Below, one piece after another: positions 18,286 through 27,126 of a DNA stretch of 64,000 bases. The position numbers and the translations under genes were made by a program. Every line of letters starts with the position of its first letter. Positions within the stretch are counted from its first letter, which is position 1. The DNA is taken from assembly GCF_000213805.1 (NCBI RefSeq), contig NC_015556.1, positions 3,611,001 to 3,675,000 of the forward strand, in the 5' to 3' direction. The DNA comes from Pseudomonas fulva 12-X (GTDB taxonomy: Bacteria > Pseudomonadota > Gammaproteobacteria > Pseudomonadales > Pseudomonadaceae). Below the pieces are notes generated by a model, which was not told the DNA's origin, did not search any database, and was given only the letters and a program-made list of their open reading frames with translations.

Positions 18286-18321
18286 CGAAAGATGACGGGC
18301 CGCAGACCGCGGCCCCGATGA

Positions 18322-18804
18322 TCAGGCCAGGGCCTTCTCAATGGCCTGGATCAGCGCCGGATCATCCGGCGCGGTGCGCGGCGAGAAACGCGCGAGCACA
18401 CGGCCATCCTGGCCCACCAGAAACTTCTCGAAATTCCAGGTGATGTCGCCGGGAAACTCCGCGCCCTCACCGGCCAGCAGGCGATACAGCGGATGACGAC
18501 CGCTGCCGTTGACTTCCAGTTTGCTGCTCAACGGAAAGGTCACGCCGTAGTTCAGGCTGCAGAACTGGGCGATGGCCGCCTCGTCATCCGGCTCCTGCCC
18601 GGCAAACTGGTTGCAGGGCACGCCGAGCACGCTGAACCCCTGGGCGGCGTAGGTCTGCTGCAAGCGCTCGAGGCCGGCATATTGCGGTGTGAGGCCACAT
18701 TTTGAAGCGACGTTGACCACCAGCACCACCTTGCCCTTGAGCGGCGCCAGCGGCAGCTCCTGGCCATCTAATGCGTGCAGTGTCAGGTCGTGGAAGGCGC
18801 TCAT
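18322..18804 (-). CDS. Glutathione peroxidase-family thiol peroxidase
   Basis: Reduces hydrogen and organic peroxides with thiols. In bacteria the Cys-type enzymes usually use thioredoxin rather than glutathione. The 160-residue protein has the peroxidatic cysteine in NVASKCGLTPQY (residue 36), the tetrad glutamine in CNQFAGQEP and the WNFEKFLV tryptophan/asparagine segment. There is no signal peptide, so it is cytoplasmic. It is followed on the same strand order by slyD upstream, as in P. aeruginosa PA0837-PA0838. A terminator separates the two genes. Confidence 0.93.
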   Translation of the reverse strand: MSAFHDLTLHALDGQELPLAPLKGKVVLVVNVASKCGLTPQYAGLERLQQTYAAQGFSVLGVPCNQFAGQEPDDEAAIAQFCSLNYGVTFPLSSKLEVNGSGRHPLYRLLAGEGAEFPGDITWNFEKFLVGQDGRVLARFSPRTAPDDPALIQAIEKALA

Positions 18805-18847
18805 GATGGGTGCTCCGGGTAACGCGAAAGGCAGCGAAGATGAAACG

Positions 18848-18873
18848 AAAAAGGCGCCTGAAAAGGCGCCTTT
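18848..18873 (-). terminator. slyD terminator
   Basis: AAAAGGCGCC and GGCGCCTTTT form a strong stem around TGAAAA. It lies about 70 bases after the slyD stop and before the peroxidase start, both on the minus strand. Confidence 0.8.
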
Positions 18874-18943
18874 TCATGACTGCAGCTTAGCAGTCACTCA
18901 TGACCATCTGCCAGCAGCGAAGAATCGGCTGCCGACATACGGA

Positions 18944-19429
18944 TCAGTGGTGGTGACCACCTTCGCCATGGATGTGACCATGGGCGATTTCTTCCTGGCT
19001 GGCGTCACGCACGTTGACGACCTTGACCGCGAAGTTCAGGCGCTGGCCAGCCAGCGGATGGTTGCCGTCGACGATCACGTCATCGCCTTCCAGCTCACGG
19101 ATGGTGACGATCTGCATGCCGCCGTCCGGGCCTGAAGCGTGGAACTGCATGCCGACTTCCAGCTCGTCGACGCCTTCGAACATCGAGCGGTTCAGGGTGG
19201 CAACCAACTCGGCGCTGTATTCGCCGTAGGCTTCTTCAGGCTCGACGGAAACCTTGACCTCGTCACCGGCCTGCTTGCCGACCAGGGCCTTCTCGAGGCC
19301 GACGATGATGTTGCCGGCACCGTGCAGGTAAACCAGCGGCGCGCCGCCAGCGGAACTATCGATCACCTCGCCGGCATCGTTGGTCAGGGTATAGTCGATG
19401 GAAACGGCCTTGTTGGCGGCGATCTGCAT
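18944..19429 (-). CDS. slyD: FKBP-type peptidyl-prolyl isomerase SlyD
   Basis: Cytoplasmic prolyl isomerase and chaperone. In Enterobacteria SlyD also handles nickel. At 161 residues it has the SlyD N-terminal half-FKBP (VSIDYTLTNDAGEVIDSS), the inserted-in-flap domain (VEPEEAYGEYSAELVATLNR), GDDVIVDGNHPLAGQ and a short His-rich tail (HGHIHGEGGHHH) able to bind metal. The ATG at 19429 matches the family start. The frame stays open for 45 codons upstream and would encode a hydrophobic helix, but TACACT in that stretch looks like the promoter, so the short form is preferred. Confidence 0.94.
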   Translation of the reverse strand: MQIAANKAVSIDYTLTNDAGEVIDSSAGGAPLVYLHGAGNIIVGLEKALVGKQAGDEVKVSVEPEEAYGEYSAELVATLNRSMFEGVDELEVGMQFHASGPDGGMQIVTIRELEGDDVIVDGNHPLAGQRLNFAVKVVNVRDASQEEIAHGHIHGEGGHHH

Positions 19430-19735
19430 GGGGCGAACCTTTTGCTCGAGGAAAATGAACGTGAGAGTGTAACCAAGGGCGGCCCCGAAAGCGACCCAAG
19501 CCCAGACAGGCGGGCCGCTTGCGGGGTTACCCTGGTCGGTTTTGAGCAAGATCATGACGGCCATTGGGTGGCTGTCCTATCCTGCGGCCATACTCAACAC
19601 CTGCGCCATCAGCCGCCCTGGCAAAATCGAGCCTGGGTGCTCGACGCCGCGCAGCGACAAGCGCATATCGGCACGAACTTCACCTGTGGCTGGTGTGTCG
19701 CAACACCAGCTCCCTCCGATGCTAAGGATTCCTGA

Positions 19736-20920
19736 ATGCCCGCACGCAATATTCTGGTGATCAACTGCGGTAGCTCCTCCATCAAGTTCGCCCTGGTCGA
19801 CCCTGATCAGCAGGCGTTCGCCATCAGCGGCCTGGCCGAGCGTCTCGGCAGCGCCGATGCGGTGCTGCACTGGCAGCGCGATGGCATCAAGCACAGCCAG
19901 GCCATTGCCGGCGACGATCATCGCGCCGCGCTGGCTCATCTGCTGCAGCGGGTGCAGGAGGCCACTGGCGGCCAGTTGCACGGCATCGGCCATCGAATCG
20001 TGCACGGCGGTGAGCACTTCACCAGGGCCCAACGCCTGGACGATGGCGTGATCGCCGCGATTCGCGCCGTCGCGCCCCTGGCGCCGCTGCACAATCCGGC
20101 AGGTCTCTTGGGCATCGAAGCAGCGCTGGCGCTGTACCCGGAGCTGCCCCAGGTGGCGGTGTTCGACACGGCCTTCCACCAGACGCTGCCCGAGCACGCC
20201 TTCCGCTACGCGGTGCCGGAGCAGCTGTATCGCGATCACGGCGTGCGCCGCTATGGTTTCCACGGCACCAGCCACCGCTTCGTCAGCGCCCGCGCAGCCG
20301 AAATGACCGGGCTAGCGGTAGACGACAGCGCATGGCTGGTCGCCCACCTGGGCAATGGCTGCTCGACCTGCGCGGTGGTCAACGGCCAGAGCCGCGACAC
20401 CAGCATGGGCCTGACGCCGCTCGAAGGCCTGGTGATGGGCACGCGCAGTGGCGACGTCGACCCCAATCTGCACAGCCACCTCTCGCGCACCCTGGGCTGG
20501 AGCCTGGAACAGATCGACCGCATGCTCAACCACGACAGCGGCCTGCTCGGCCTGTCGGGGCTGTCCAACGACATGCGCAGCCTCGAACAAGCCCGCGAGG
20601 AAGGCCATGCCGGCGCCACCCTGGCCATCGAAGTGTTCTGCTATCGCCTGGCCAAATCCCTGGCGGCCATGAGCTGCGCCCTGCCCCGCCTGGACGGGCT
20701 GGTTTTCACCGGCGGCATCGGCGAGAACTCACCGCTGATCCGTAGCAAGACGGTGGCGCACCTGAGCCTGCTAGGCCTCAAGCTGGACGAAGCGGCCAAC
20801 GCCCGCTGCCTGCGCGGCGTCAGCGGGCCGATCAATGCACAAGGCCATACGCGGGTGCTGGTGGTGCCCACCAACGAGGAGCGGCAGATCGCCCTCGACA
20901 CCCTGGCGCTGCTCGACTGA
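19736..20920 (+). CDS. ackA: Acetate kinase
   Basis: Interconverts acetyl phosphate + ADP and acetate + ATP. The 394-residue protein has the ASKHA N-terminal motif [16 protein letters not shown]. It also has [10 protein letters not shown], the catalytic aspartate in [33 protein letters not shown] with [20 protein letters not shown], and FTGGIGENS. It is followed after 14 bases by pta, forming the AckA-Pta overflow and pyruvate-survival pathway. The start is preceded by AAGGATT. Confidence 0.97.
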   Translation: MPARNILVINCGSSSIKFALVDPDQQAFAISGLAERLGSADAVLHWQRDGIKHSQAIAGDDHRAALAHLLQRVQEATGGQLHGIGHRIVHGGEHFTRAQRLDDGVIAAIRAVAPLAPLHNPAGLLGIEAALALYPELPQVAVFDTAFHQTLPEHAFRYAVPEQLYRDHGVRRYGFHGTSHRFVSARAAEMTGLAVDDSAWLVAHLGNGCSTCAVVNGQSRDTSMGLTPLEGLVMGTRSGDVDPNLHSHLSRTLGWSLEQIDRMLNHDSGLLGLSGLSNDMRSLEQAREEGHAGATLAIEVFCYRLAKSLAAMSCALPRLDGLVFTGGIGENSPLIRSKTVAHLSLLGLKLDEAANARCLRGVSGPINAQGHTRVLVVPTNEERQIALDTLALLD

Positions 20921-20934
20921 TTACGGAGAACCCC

Positions 20935-23028
20935 ATGCACACCTTTTTCATCTCGCCGACCGGTTTCGGCGTCGGCCTCACCTCCATCAGCCTGGGCCTG
21001 GTCGGTGCGCTGGAACGCGCCGGCCTCAAGGTCGGTTTCTTCAAACCCATCGCCCAGCCGCACCAGGGTGATGCCGGCCCCGAGCGCTCCAGCGAACTGG
21101 TAGCGCGCACCCACGGCCTGCACTCGCCCAAGCCGCTGGCCCTCGCCCATGTCGAGCGGCGCCTCGGTGACGGCGATCTGGACGAACTGCTGGAAGAAAT
21201 CATCAGCCTCTACCAGGAGGCCGCCAAAGACAAAGACGTGGTGATCGTCGAAGGCATGGTGCCGACGCGCCAGGCCAGCTATGCGGCGCGGGTCAACTTT
21301 CACCTGGCCAAGAGCCTGGATGCCGATGTGATTCTGGTCTCGGCCCAGGAGCAGGAAACCTTAAGCGAGCTGTGCGACCGCGTGGAAATCCAGGCCCAAC
21401 AGTTCGGCGGTCCAAAGGACCCCAAGGTGCTCGGCGTGATCCTCAACAAGATCCGCAGCGACGACGGCCTGGAGGCCTTCACCGCACGCCTGCGCGAGCA
21501 GTCCTCGCTGCTGCGCCATCCGGAATTTCGCCTGCTCGGCTGCATTCCCTGGCTCGACGAGCTGAACGCCCCGCGCACTCGCGACATCGCCGAGCTGCTC
21601 GGCGCGCGCATCCTCAACGCCGGTGACTACGAGCAGCGACGCATGATGAAAATCGTGCTGTGCGCTCGCGCCGTGGCCAACACCGTGCAGCTGCTCAAGC
21701 CCGGCACTCTGGTGGTCACGCCGGGTGACCGCGACGACATCATTCTGGCCGCCAGCCTGGCCGCCATGAACGGCATGCCCCTGGCCGGCCTGCTGCTGTG
21801 CAGCGACTTCGCGCCGGACCCGCGCATCATGGAGCTGTGCCGCGGCGCCCTGCAGAGCGGCCTGCCGGTGATGACGGTGAGCACCGGCTCCTACGACACG
21901 GCCACCAACCTCAATCGCCTGAACAAGGAAATCCCGGTCGACGACAAGGAGCGCGCCGAGAAGGTCGCCGACTTCGTCGCCAGTCACCTGGATCACGACT
22001 GGCTGGCCGCCCGCTGCGGCAACCCGCGGGAGCTGCGCCTGTCGCCGCCGGCGTTCCGTTACCAGCTGGTGCAGCAGGCCAAGGCCGCCAACAAGCGCAT
22101 CGTCCTGCCCGAAGGCGCCGAGCCGCGCACCGTGCAGGCCGCGGCGATCTGTCAGGCCCGCGGCATCGCCCGCTGCGTGCTGCTGGCCAAGCCCGAGGAA
22201 GTGCACAGCGTCGCGCAGGCTCAGGGCATCGAGCTGCCGCCGGGGCTGGAGATTCTCGATCCCGACCTGATCCGCGAGCGCTACGTCGAGCCGATGGTCG
22301 AGCTGCGCAAGGGCAAAGGTCTCAACGCGCCGATGGCCGCTGCGCAACTGGAAGACACCGTGGTGCTGGGCACCATGATGCTCGCTCTGGACGAAGTGGA
22401 CGGTCTGGTCTCCGGCGCCGTGCACACCACCGCCAACACCATCCGCCCGGCGCTGCAGCTGATCAAGACCGCGCCCGGCTACAACCTGGTGTCCTCGGTG
22501 TTCTTCATGCTGTTGCCGGACCAGGTGCTGGTCTACGGCGACTGCGCCGTGAACCCGGACCCCAACGCTGAGCAACTGGCGGAAATCGCCCTGCAGAGCG
22601 CCAGCTCCGCCCAGGCGTTCGGCATTCCGCCACGGGTGGCCATGCTCAGTTACTCCACAGGTGACTCTGGCAGCGGCGAGGAAGTGGAAAAAGTCCGAGA
22701 GGCCACACGCCTGGCGCGCGAAACCAACCCGGAGCTGCTGGTCGACGGCCCGCTGCAGTACGACGCTGCGGCCATCGAAAGCGTCGGCCGGCAAAAGGCG
22801 CCCAACAGCCCGGTGGCCGGTCGCGCCACGGTGTTCATCTTCCCGGATCTGAACACCGGCAACACCACCTACAAGGCGGTGCAGCGCAGCGCCGACTGCA
22901 TCAGCGTCGGCCCCATGCTGCAGGGCCTGCGCAAGCCGGTGAACGACCTGTCGCGCGGCGCGCTGGTCGACGATATCGTCTTCACCATCGCCCTGACCGC
23001 CATTCAGGCCGCCAACATGCGCCACTGA
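20935..23028 (+). CDS. pta: Phosphate acetyltransferase
   Basis: Converts acetyl-CoA and phosphate to acetyl phosphate, the substrate of AckA. At 697 residues it is the long proteobacterial form. An N-terminal CobQ/DtbD-like P-loop domain (HTFFISPTGFGVGLTSISLGL; the canonical GKT is altered) is followed by a DRTGG domain. The C-terminal catalytic PTA_PTB domain starts near residue 375 (RIVLPEGAEPRT) and includes GAVHTTANTIRPALQ and FPDLNTGNTTYKAVQR. It is co-transcribed with ackA and followed by a strong hairpin. Confidence 0.97.
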   Translation: MHTFFISPTGFGVGLTSISLGLVGALERAGLKVGFFKPIAQPHQGDAGPERSSELVARTHGLHSPKPLALAHVERRLGDGDLDELLEEIISLYQEAAKDKDVVIVEGMVPTRQASYAARVNFHLAKSLDADVILVSAQEQETLSELCDRVEIQAQQFGGPKDPKVLGVILNKIRSDDGLEAFTARLREQSSLLRHPEFRLLGCIPWLDELNAPRTRDIAELLGARILNAGDYEQRRMMKIVLCARAVANTVQLLKPGTLVVTPGDRDDIILAASLAAMNGMPLAGLLLCSDFAPDPRIMELCRGALQSGLPVMTVSTGSYDTATNLNRLNKEIPVDDKERAEKVADFVASHLDHDWLAARCGNPRELRLSPPAFRYQLVQQAKAANKRIVLPEGAEPRTVQAAAICQARGIARCVLLAKPEEVHSVAQAQGIELPPGLEILDPDLIRERYVEPMVELRKGKGLNAPMAAAQLEDTVVLGTMMLALDEVDGLVSGAVHTTANTIRPALQLIKTAPGYNLVSSVFFMLLPDQVLVYGDCAVNPDPNAEQLAEIALQSASSAQAFGIPPRVAMLSYSTGDSGSGEEVEKVREATRLARETNPELLVDGPLQYDAAAIESVGRQKAPNSPVAGRATVFIFPDLNTGNTTYKAVQRSADCISVGPMLQGLRKPVNDLSRGALVDDIVFTIALTAIQAANMRH

Positions 23029-23035
23029 ATACGGC

Positions 23036-23075
23036 CCGATCCGAACACGGGTGAAACACCCCGCATTCGGATCGG
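23036..23075 (+). terminator. Strong hairpin after pta
   Basis: CCGATCCGAA (23036-23045) pairs perfectly with TTCGGATCGG (23066-23075), with an inner GGTG/CACC stem. No T run follows, so it may be a stabilising hairpin or weak terminator. Confidence 0.5.
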
Positions 23076-23163
23076 CTTGCAGTTCCCCCGCCAATCGTTA
23101 CCCTGTGCGCCATTCACGCCCGCTCTGCTTGCGGGCGCCAACCTGCCTGAGGTTCGCACGTCC

Positions 23164-24063
23164 ATGCTGCACTTTCTGCCTGCCCCCCTGCTTGGCCTCT
23201 TGGGCAGCCTTTCCCTGGCGCTGAACACGCTGTTCTGGTGCTGGCCGCTGTTCGCCGTCACCCTGCTGCGCATCGTGCTACCCCTGCCGCTGGTGCAGCG
23301 CGCCTGTGACCAGCTGATGATCTTCATTCAGGAAGGCTGGATCGGCTGCAACAAGGCGTGGATGAACCTACTGGGCAAGACCCGCTGGCATATCGAAGGC
23401 AACCAGAGTTTCGATTACGAGCATTCGTACCTGGTGACCAGTAACCACCAGAGCTGGGTGGACATCCTGGTGCTGCAGTACCTGCTCAACCGACGTATCC
23501 GTCCGCTGAAGTTCTTTCTCAAGCAGGAGCTGATCTGGGTGCCGGTGATCGGCCTGTGCTGGTGGGCGCTGGGCTTTCCCTTCATGAAGCGCTATTCGAA
23601 GGAGTACCTGGCCAAACACCCGGAAAAGAAAGGCAAGGATCTACAGACCACGCGCCGCACCTGCGCCAAATTTCGCCATAACCCGGTGGGCATCTTCAAC
23701 TTCGTCGAGGGCACCCGCTTCACCCCGGCCAAACACCAGGAACAGCAATCACCGTACCGCTATCTGCTCAAGCCCAAGGCCGGCGGCCTGGCCTTCGTGC
23801 TCGATGCCATGGGTGAGCAGCTGCACGGCATGATCAACGTCACCCTGCATTATCCCCAGGGCAGCCCCGGCTTCTGGACCCTGCTCAGCGGTCAGCTGGA
23901 CCAAGTGGTTGTGGTCGTCGAGCAGCTGGAAATCCCCGCCCGCTTCATCGGCCGCACCTACGATCAGGACGAGGCCTATCGCAAGGATTTCCAGCAGTGG
24001 GTCAATGCGCTGTGGCAAACCAAGGATGGCCTGCTGGAGCACCTGCACCAGCAGCATCCCTAG
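23164..24063 (+). CDS. PlsC-family acyltransferase (YihG-like)
   Basis: Membrane-associated lysophospholipid/1-acylglycerol-phosphate acyltransferase. The 299-residue protein has an N-terminal hydrophobic region (about 5-50) and the catalytic block NHQSWVDILVLQ (H-X4-D near residues 98-103). FFLKQELIWVPVIGLCWW, FPFMKRYSK and the acceptor-binding FVEGTRFTP complete the motifs. Length and motifs fit the YihG/LCLAT branch rather than essential PlsC. It lies downstream of pta as PA0834 does in P. aeruginosa, and overlaps the convergent cyclase gene by four bases. Confidence 0.9.
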   Translation: MLHFLPAPLLGLLGSLSLALNTLFWCWPLFAVTLLRIVLPLPLVQRACDQLMIFIQEGWIGCNKAWMNLLGKTRWHIEGNQSFDYEHSYLVTSNHQSWVDILVLQYLLNRRIRPLKFFLKQELIWVPVIGLCWWALGFPFMKRYSKEYLAKHPEKKGKDLQTTRRTCAKFRHNPVGIFNFVEGTRFTPAKHQEQQSPYRYLLKPKAGGLAFVLDAMGEQLHGMINVTLHYPQGSPGFWTLLSGQLDQVVVVVEQLEIPARFIGRTYDQDEAYRKDFQQWVNALWQTKDGLLEHLHQQHP

Positions 24064-25376
24064 GCCAAATTTTGCGCATCGTAGAAGCGGTACTGCCCAC
24101 GCCCGCCACGCTTGGCCGCATACATCGCCGTATCGGCCGCCCGCAGCAGGTCTTCGACCGTGCTGCCGTCGCCTGGCAAACAGGCGATGCCGATACTGAC
24201 GCCCAAGCCTGACAGCTCACTGTCGTCAGCCAGCTCGGCGACCTGCTGCACCAGTTTCTGCGCCACCGAGGCGGCGTCCGTTACGCTGCCCAAGCTGTCG
24301 AGAATCACCGTGAATTCATCACCGCCAATCCGCGCCAGGCGATCATAAGGTCGCAGGCAACCCTTGAGCTGGCTACTCACCTGACGCAACACCTGATCAC
24401 CGCGCTCATGACCCAAGGTGTCGTTGATGCGCTTGAAGCCATCCAGGTCCAGGTACAGCAAGGCGGCCTTCTGGCCGGTACGCTGGTGGCGGGAGATTGA
24501 GGCCTGCAGCTCTTGCAGAAAACCGCGGCGGTTGAGCAGCCCGGTCAGGGCATCGGTGATCACCAGTGATTCGAGCTGATGGTGCAGGTCGCGCACCACC
24601 GACATGTCCAGCGCCAGCACCACCATGCCGTGCCCCTCGGCGGGCAGCGGCGAACAGGAAAGCGCTACAGGTACGAAACGCCCATCACGAGTGCGCAGGT
24701 TGGCGTCATGCAGGCGCAGGTGCTCGCCGTGCTGCCAATGCTCGTAGAAGCTCGAGGCTTGCCACTGCGCCGCTCCGCCGACATCGACCCAATTCAGCAG
24801 CTCACTGCCGGTCAGTTCGCTGGCCTGGCAGCCCAGCATGCGTGCAATTGCCGGGTTGGCGAAGCGGATACGCCCGTCATCGCCGACCACCAGAATGCCT
24901 TCGGCGGTGTTGTCGAGAATCGAGGCATTGAAGGCCCGCTCGCGCTCCAACTGTTGGGTCATGTGCAGCAGCTGGCGGCGATGGCGCTCGTGTTCGAGCA
25001 GCGCGCGCACCTTGTGCAGCAGGGTTGCCGGCTGCACCGGTTTGGCGATGAAATCCATGGCGCCAGCGCCGTAACCCTGGTTGAGGATCTCGTCGGTCTG
25101 CGTCATCCCGGAGACGAAGATGATCGGGATCAGCCGCGTGCGCGGATCGCTACGCATGCGCCGCGCTACCTCGAAGCCATCCATGCGCGGCATCTGCACA
25201 TCGAGCAATACCAGCGCCACCTGACTCTGGTCGAGGTAGTCGAGGGCCTTGGCGCCCGAGTCCACGCAGTGCACGGGCTGCTCGATGGCCTCGAGCAGCT
25301 CCTGCATGTCATCGAGATTATCTTGGCGATCATCGACGACCAGAATTTCCAGCGGTTCATCCCTATCCGGCACCAC
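24060..25376 (-). CDS. Response regulator with PAS and GGDEF domains (diguanylate cyclase)
   Basis: Predicted cytoplasmic c-di-GMP synthase controlled by phosphorylation. The 438-residue protein has a receiver domain at about 10-125 (VVDD acidic pair, phosphoacceptor Asp in LVLLDVQMPRMDG, Lys in FIAKPVQ). A coiled linker leads to a PAS domain at about 150-260 and a GGDEF domain at about 275-435. The active site is intact (GGDEF), and RPYD five residues upstream forms a product-inhibition I-site. It starts at GTG 25376 behind AGGGAGGG. No cognate kinase is adjacent. Confidence 0.93.
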   Translation of the reverse strand: MVPDRDEPLEILVVDDRQDNLDDMQELLEAIEQPVHCVDSGAKALDYLDQSQVALVLLDVQMPRMDGFEVARRMRSDPRTRLIPIIFVSGMTQTDEILNQGYGAGAMDFIAKPVQPATLLHKVRALLEHERHRRQLLHMTQQLERERAFNASILDNTAEGILVVGDDGRIRFANPAIARMLGCQASELTGSELLNWVDVGGAAQWQASSFYEHWQHGEHLRLHDANLRTRDGRFVPVALSCSPLPAEGHGMVVLALDMSVVRDLHHQLESLVITDALTGLLNRRGFLQELQASISRHQRTGQKAALLYLDLDGFKRINDTLGHERGDQVLRQVSSQLKGCLRPYDRLARIGGDEFTVILDSLGSVTDAASVAQKLVQQVAELADDSELSGLGVSIGIACLPGDGSTVEDLLRAADTAMYAAKRGGRGQYRFYDAQNLA

Positions 25377-25490
25377 TGCCCCCTCCCTGCCCGCTCACGT
25401 CTTGGCTCGACCTTGATCCTCACAGTCTAGCCGTCGCGCGCCGGGCAGCCACATGCACGCTGCCACACACCGACCAATAATGCAGACATG

Positions 25491-25516
25491 AAAAACCCCG
25501 CCGTAGCGGGGTTTCG
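25491..25516 (-). terminator. Terminator of the second OmpA-like gene
   Basis: AAACCCCGC/GCGGGGTTT hairpin with an A run on the plus strand (T run for the minus-strand transcript), 16 bases after the stop codon. Confidence 0.88.
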
Positions 25517-25531
25517 GATGCAAGGTTCTGC

Positions 25532-26188
25532 TTACAGCGGGCGCAGGTTGATTTCTACGCGGCGGTTCTGTGCGCGCCCGGCTTCGTTGGCATTGCTGGC
25601 AATCGGCTGGTTCGGGCCGGCACCGTAGGCAGAGATGCGCGAGGACGCCACGCCGTTGGCCGCCAGGTAGGACGCCACGCTCTGGGCACGGCGGGTGGAC
25701 AGGCTCTGATTCAGCTCGGCCGATCCGGTGCTGTCGGTGTGGCCGACGATGTTCACGCCGTTCTTGTTGAATTCCTTGAAGGTCAGCACTAGAGAGTTCA
25801 GCGTCGGGTAGAAGCTGCTGGAAATGTCCGCCGAGTTGCTGGCGAAGGTGATGTTGCCGGGCATGATCAGGGTCAGGTCATTGCCGTTACGCTGCACCTG
25901 CACACCGGTGCCCTGCAGCTGCTGACGCAGCTTGGCTTCCTGGGTATCGACGTAATAGCCGTAACCACCGCCTGCAGCGCTCCCCACGGCAGCACCGATC
26001 AGAGCGCCCTTCTTGCGGTCCTTCTTGCTCGAGGTAGCAGCACCAACTGCGGCACCGGCCAGCGCACCCACGCCACCGTAGATTCCGGCCTTGCCCGCCT
26101 GGCTTTCACCGGTATAGGGGTTGACCGTACAGCCGGACAGAACAGCGAGAACGGCCGTGGCGGCAATCAGGGAGCGGCACTTGAACAT
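25532..26188 (-). CDS. OmpA-family lipoprotein with glycine-zipper region (paralogue)
   Basis: A 218-residue outer-membrane lipoprotein with lipobox LSGC (Cys20), a glycine-zipper stretch (GGVGALAGAAVGAATS...GAAVGSAAGGGYGYYVD) and a C-terminal OmpA domain (FASNSADI, IVGHTDSTGS, LSTRRAQSVASYL, NRRVEINLRPL). It is clearly homologous along its length to the protein at 9084-9776. It probably binds peptidoglycan. It is monocistronic with its own terminator and corresponds in position to PA0833 next to the acetate genes. Confidence 0.92.
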   Translation of the reverse strand: MFKCRSLIAATAVLAVLSGCTVNPYTGESQAGKAGIYGGVGALAGAAVGAATSSKKDRKKGALIGAAVGSAAGGGYGYYVDTQEAKLRQQLQGTGVQVQRNGNDLTLIMPGNITFASNSADISSSFYPTLNSLVLTFKEFNKNGVNIVGHTDSTGSAELNQSLSTRRAQSVASYLAANGVASSRISAYGAGPNQPIASNANEAGRAQNRRVEINLRPL

Positions 26189-26316
26189 GGGTAATCCTTA
26201 GTCGTTTTATTGCGGAGAAAGCAGACGTTTGTCCGCGGCTTCGAGCCATCGAACGCAGTCAAGTTCCCGACCAAGGCTAACAATCACCACACAGAAAATC
26301 TGTAAGCGCTTGTTTT

Positions 26317-26961
26317 TCAAGCGCGCACGAATGGATTTTCGCGCATCTCGTCACCCAATCGGGTGTCCGCGCCATGTCCAGTCACCACGGTGGCGTCCTC
26401 ATCCAGGCGATACAGACGCTGCTTGATGGAACGCTCGATGGTCGCGTAGTCGCCACCCCACAGGTCGGTACGGCCGATGCCGCGGCGAAACAGCGTGTCA
26501 CCGGCGATCAACAGCTTGGCTTCGGGAAACCAGAAACTCATGGAGCCCGGCGTGTGCCCTGGCGTATGCAGAGCCACGCCGCAGCCGCAGGCCAGCGCTT
26601 CATCGTCCGCCAGCCATTGATCAGGAGCAGGCACCGGTGTGTAGGGCACACCGAACATCTGGCACTGCATTTCCAGGTTGTCCCAGAGGAACTGGTCATC
26701 CTTGTGCAGGTGCAGGGTCGCGCCGGTCTTTTCCTTCATTTGCCCCGAGGCCAGGAAATGATCGAGGTGCGCATGGGTGTGGATGATGCTCACCACCTTG
26801 AGGCCGTGAGCCTCCAGCCGCGCCATGATCAAATCGGGATTGCCACCCGGATCGACCACGATGGCCTTGCCAGTGACGGGATCGCCGATGATGGTGCAGT
26901 TGCACTGCAAAGGCCCGACGGGAAAGGTTTCACGGATCAGAGCGGGTGACGTGGTTTGCAT
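26317..26961 (-). CDS. Metallo-beta-lactamase-fold hydrolase (glyoxalase II-like)
   Basis: A 214-residue cytoplasmic hydrolase with a binuclear metal site: HTHAHLDHF (HxHxDH, about residue 60), His in HTPGHTPGS (about 139), Asp in IAGDTLFRRGIGRTD (about 166) and the last His in VVTGHG. This subgroup (YcbL-like) usually hydrolyses glutathione thioesters such as S-lactoylglutathione, but the C-terminal glyoxalase-II substrate domain is missing and the substrate is not shown. AGGAAA precedes the ATG at 26961; a GTG six codons upstream is possible. Confidence 0.9.
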   Translation of the reverse strand: MQTTSPALIRETFPVGPLQCNCTIIGDPVTGKAIVVDPGGNPDLIMARLEAHGLKVVSIIHTHAHLDHFLASGQMKEKTGATLHLHKDDQFLWDNLEMQCQMFGVPYTPVPAPDQWLADDEALACGCGVALHTPGHTPGSMSFWFPEAKLLIAGDTLFRRGIGRTDLWGGDYATIERSIKQRLYRLDEDATVVTGHGADTRLGDEMRENPFVRA

Positions 26962-27083
26962 AAGGGTTTCCTGTGACACGGATGGCGGGCGGAAGCGATT
27001 GTAACCGCTGCAACGCGCGGTGCGGTCAGGTTGCCGAACGTGGCATAACGACCCGGGTCTAGAAGATCAGTTGAGCAGAAAAC

Positions 27084-27108
27084 AAAAAGCCGGCCCTGAG
27101 GCCGGCTT
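27084..27108 (-). terminator. DUF1329 operon terminator
   Basis: AAGCCGGCC (27087-27095), loop CTGA, GGCCGGCTT (27100-27108), with A run 27084-27088 giving the T run on the minus strand. It lies 18 bases after the DUF1329 stop. Confidence 0.9.
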
Positions 27109-27126
27109 CCTGGTTTCAAGCGGCGA

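Noticed and set aside
21361..23094. Long minus-strand open frame opposite pta
   Set aside because: Same artefact of third-position GC bias; pta on the plus strand is certain.
26305..26324. GCGCTTG-TTTTT-CAAGCGC hairpin over the stop of the metallo-beta-lactamase-fold gene as a terminator
   Set aside because: The T run is in the loop, not after the stem, on the plus strand, and the minus strand has no T tail.
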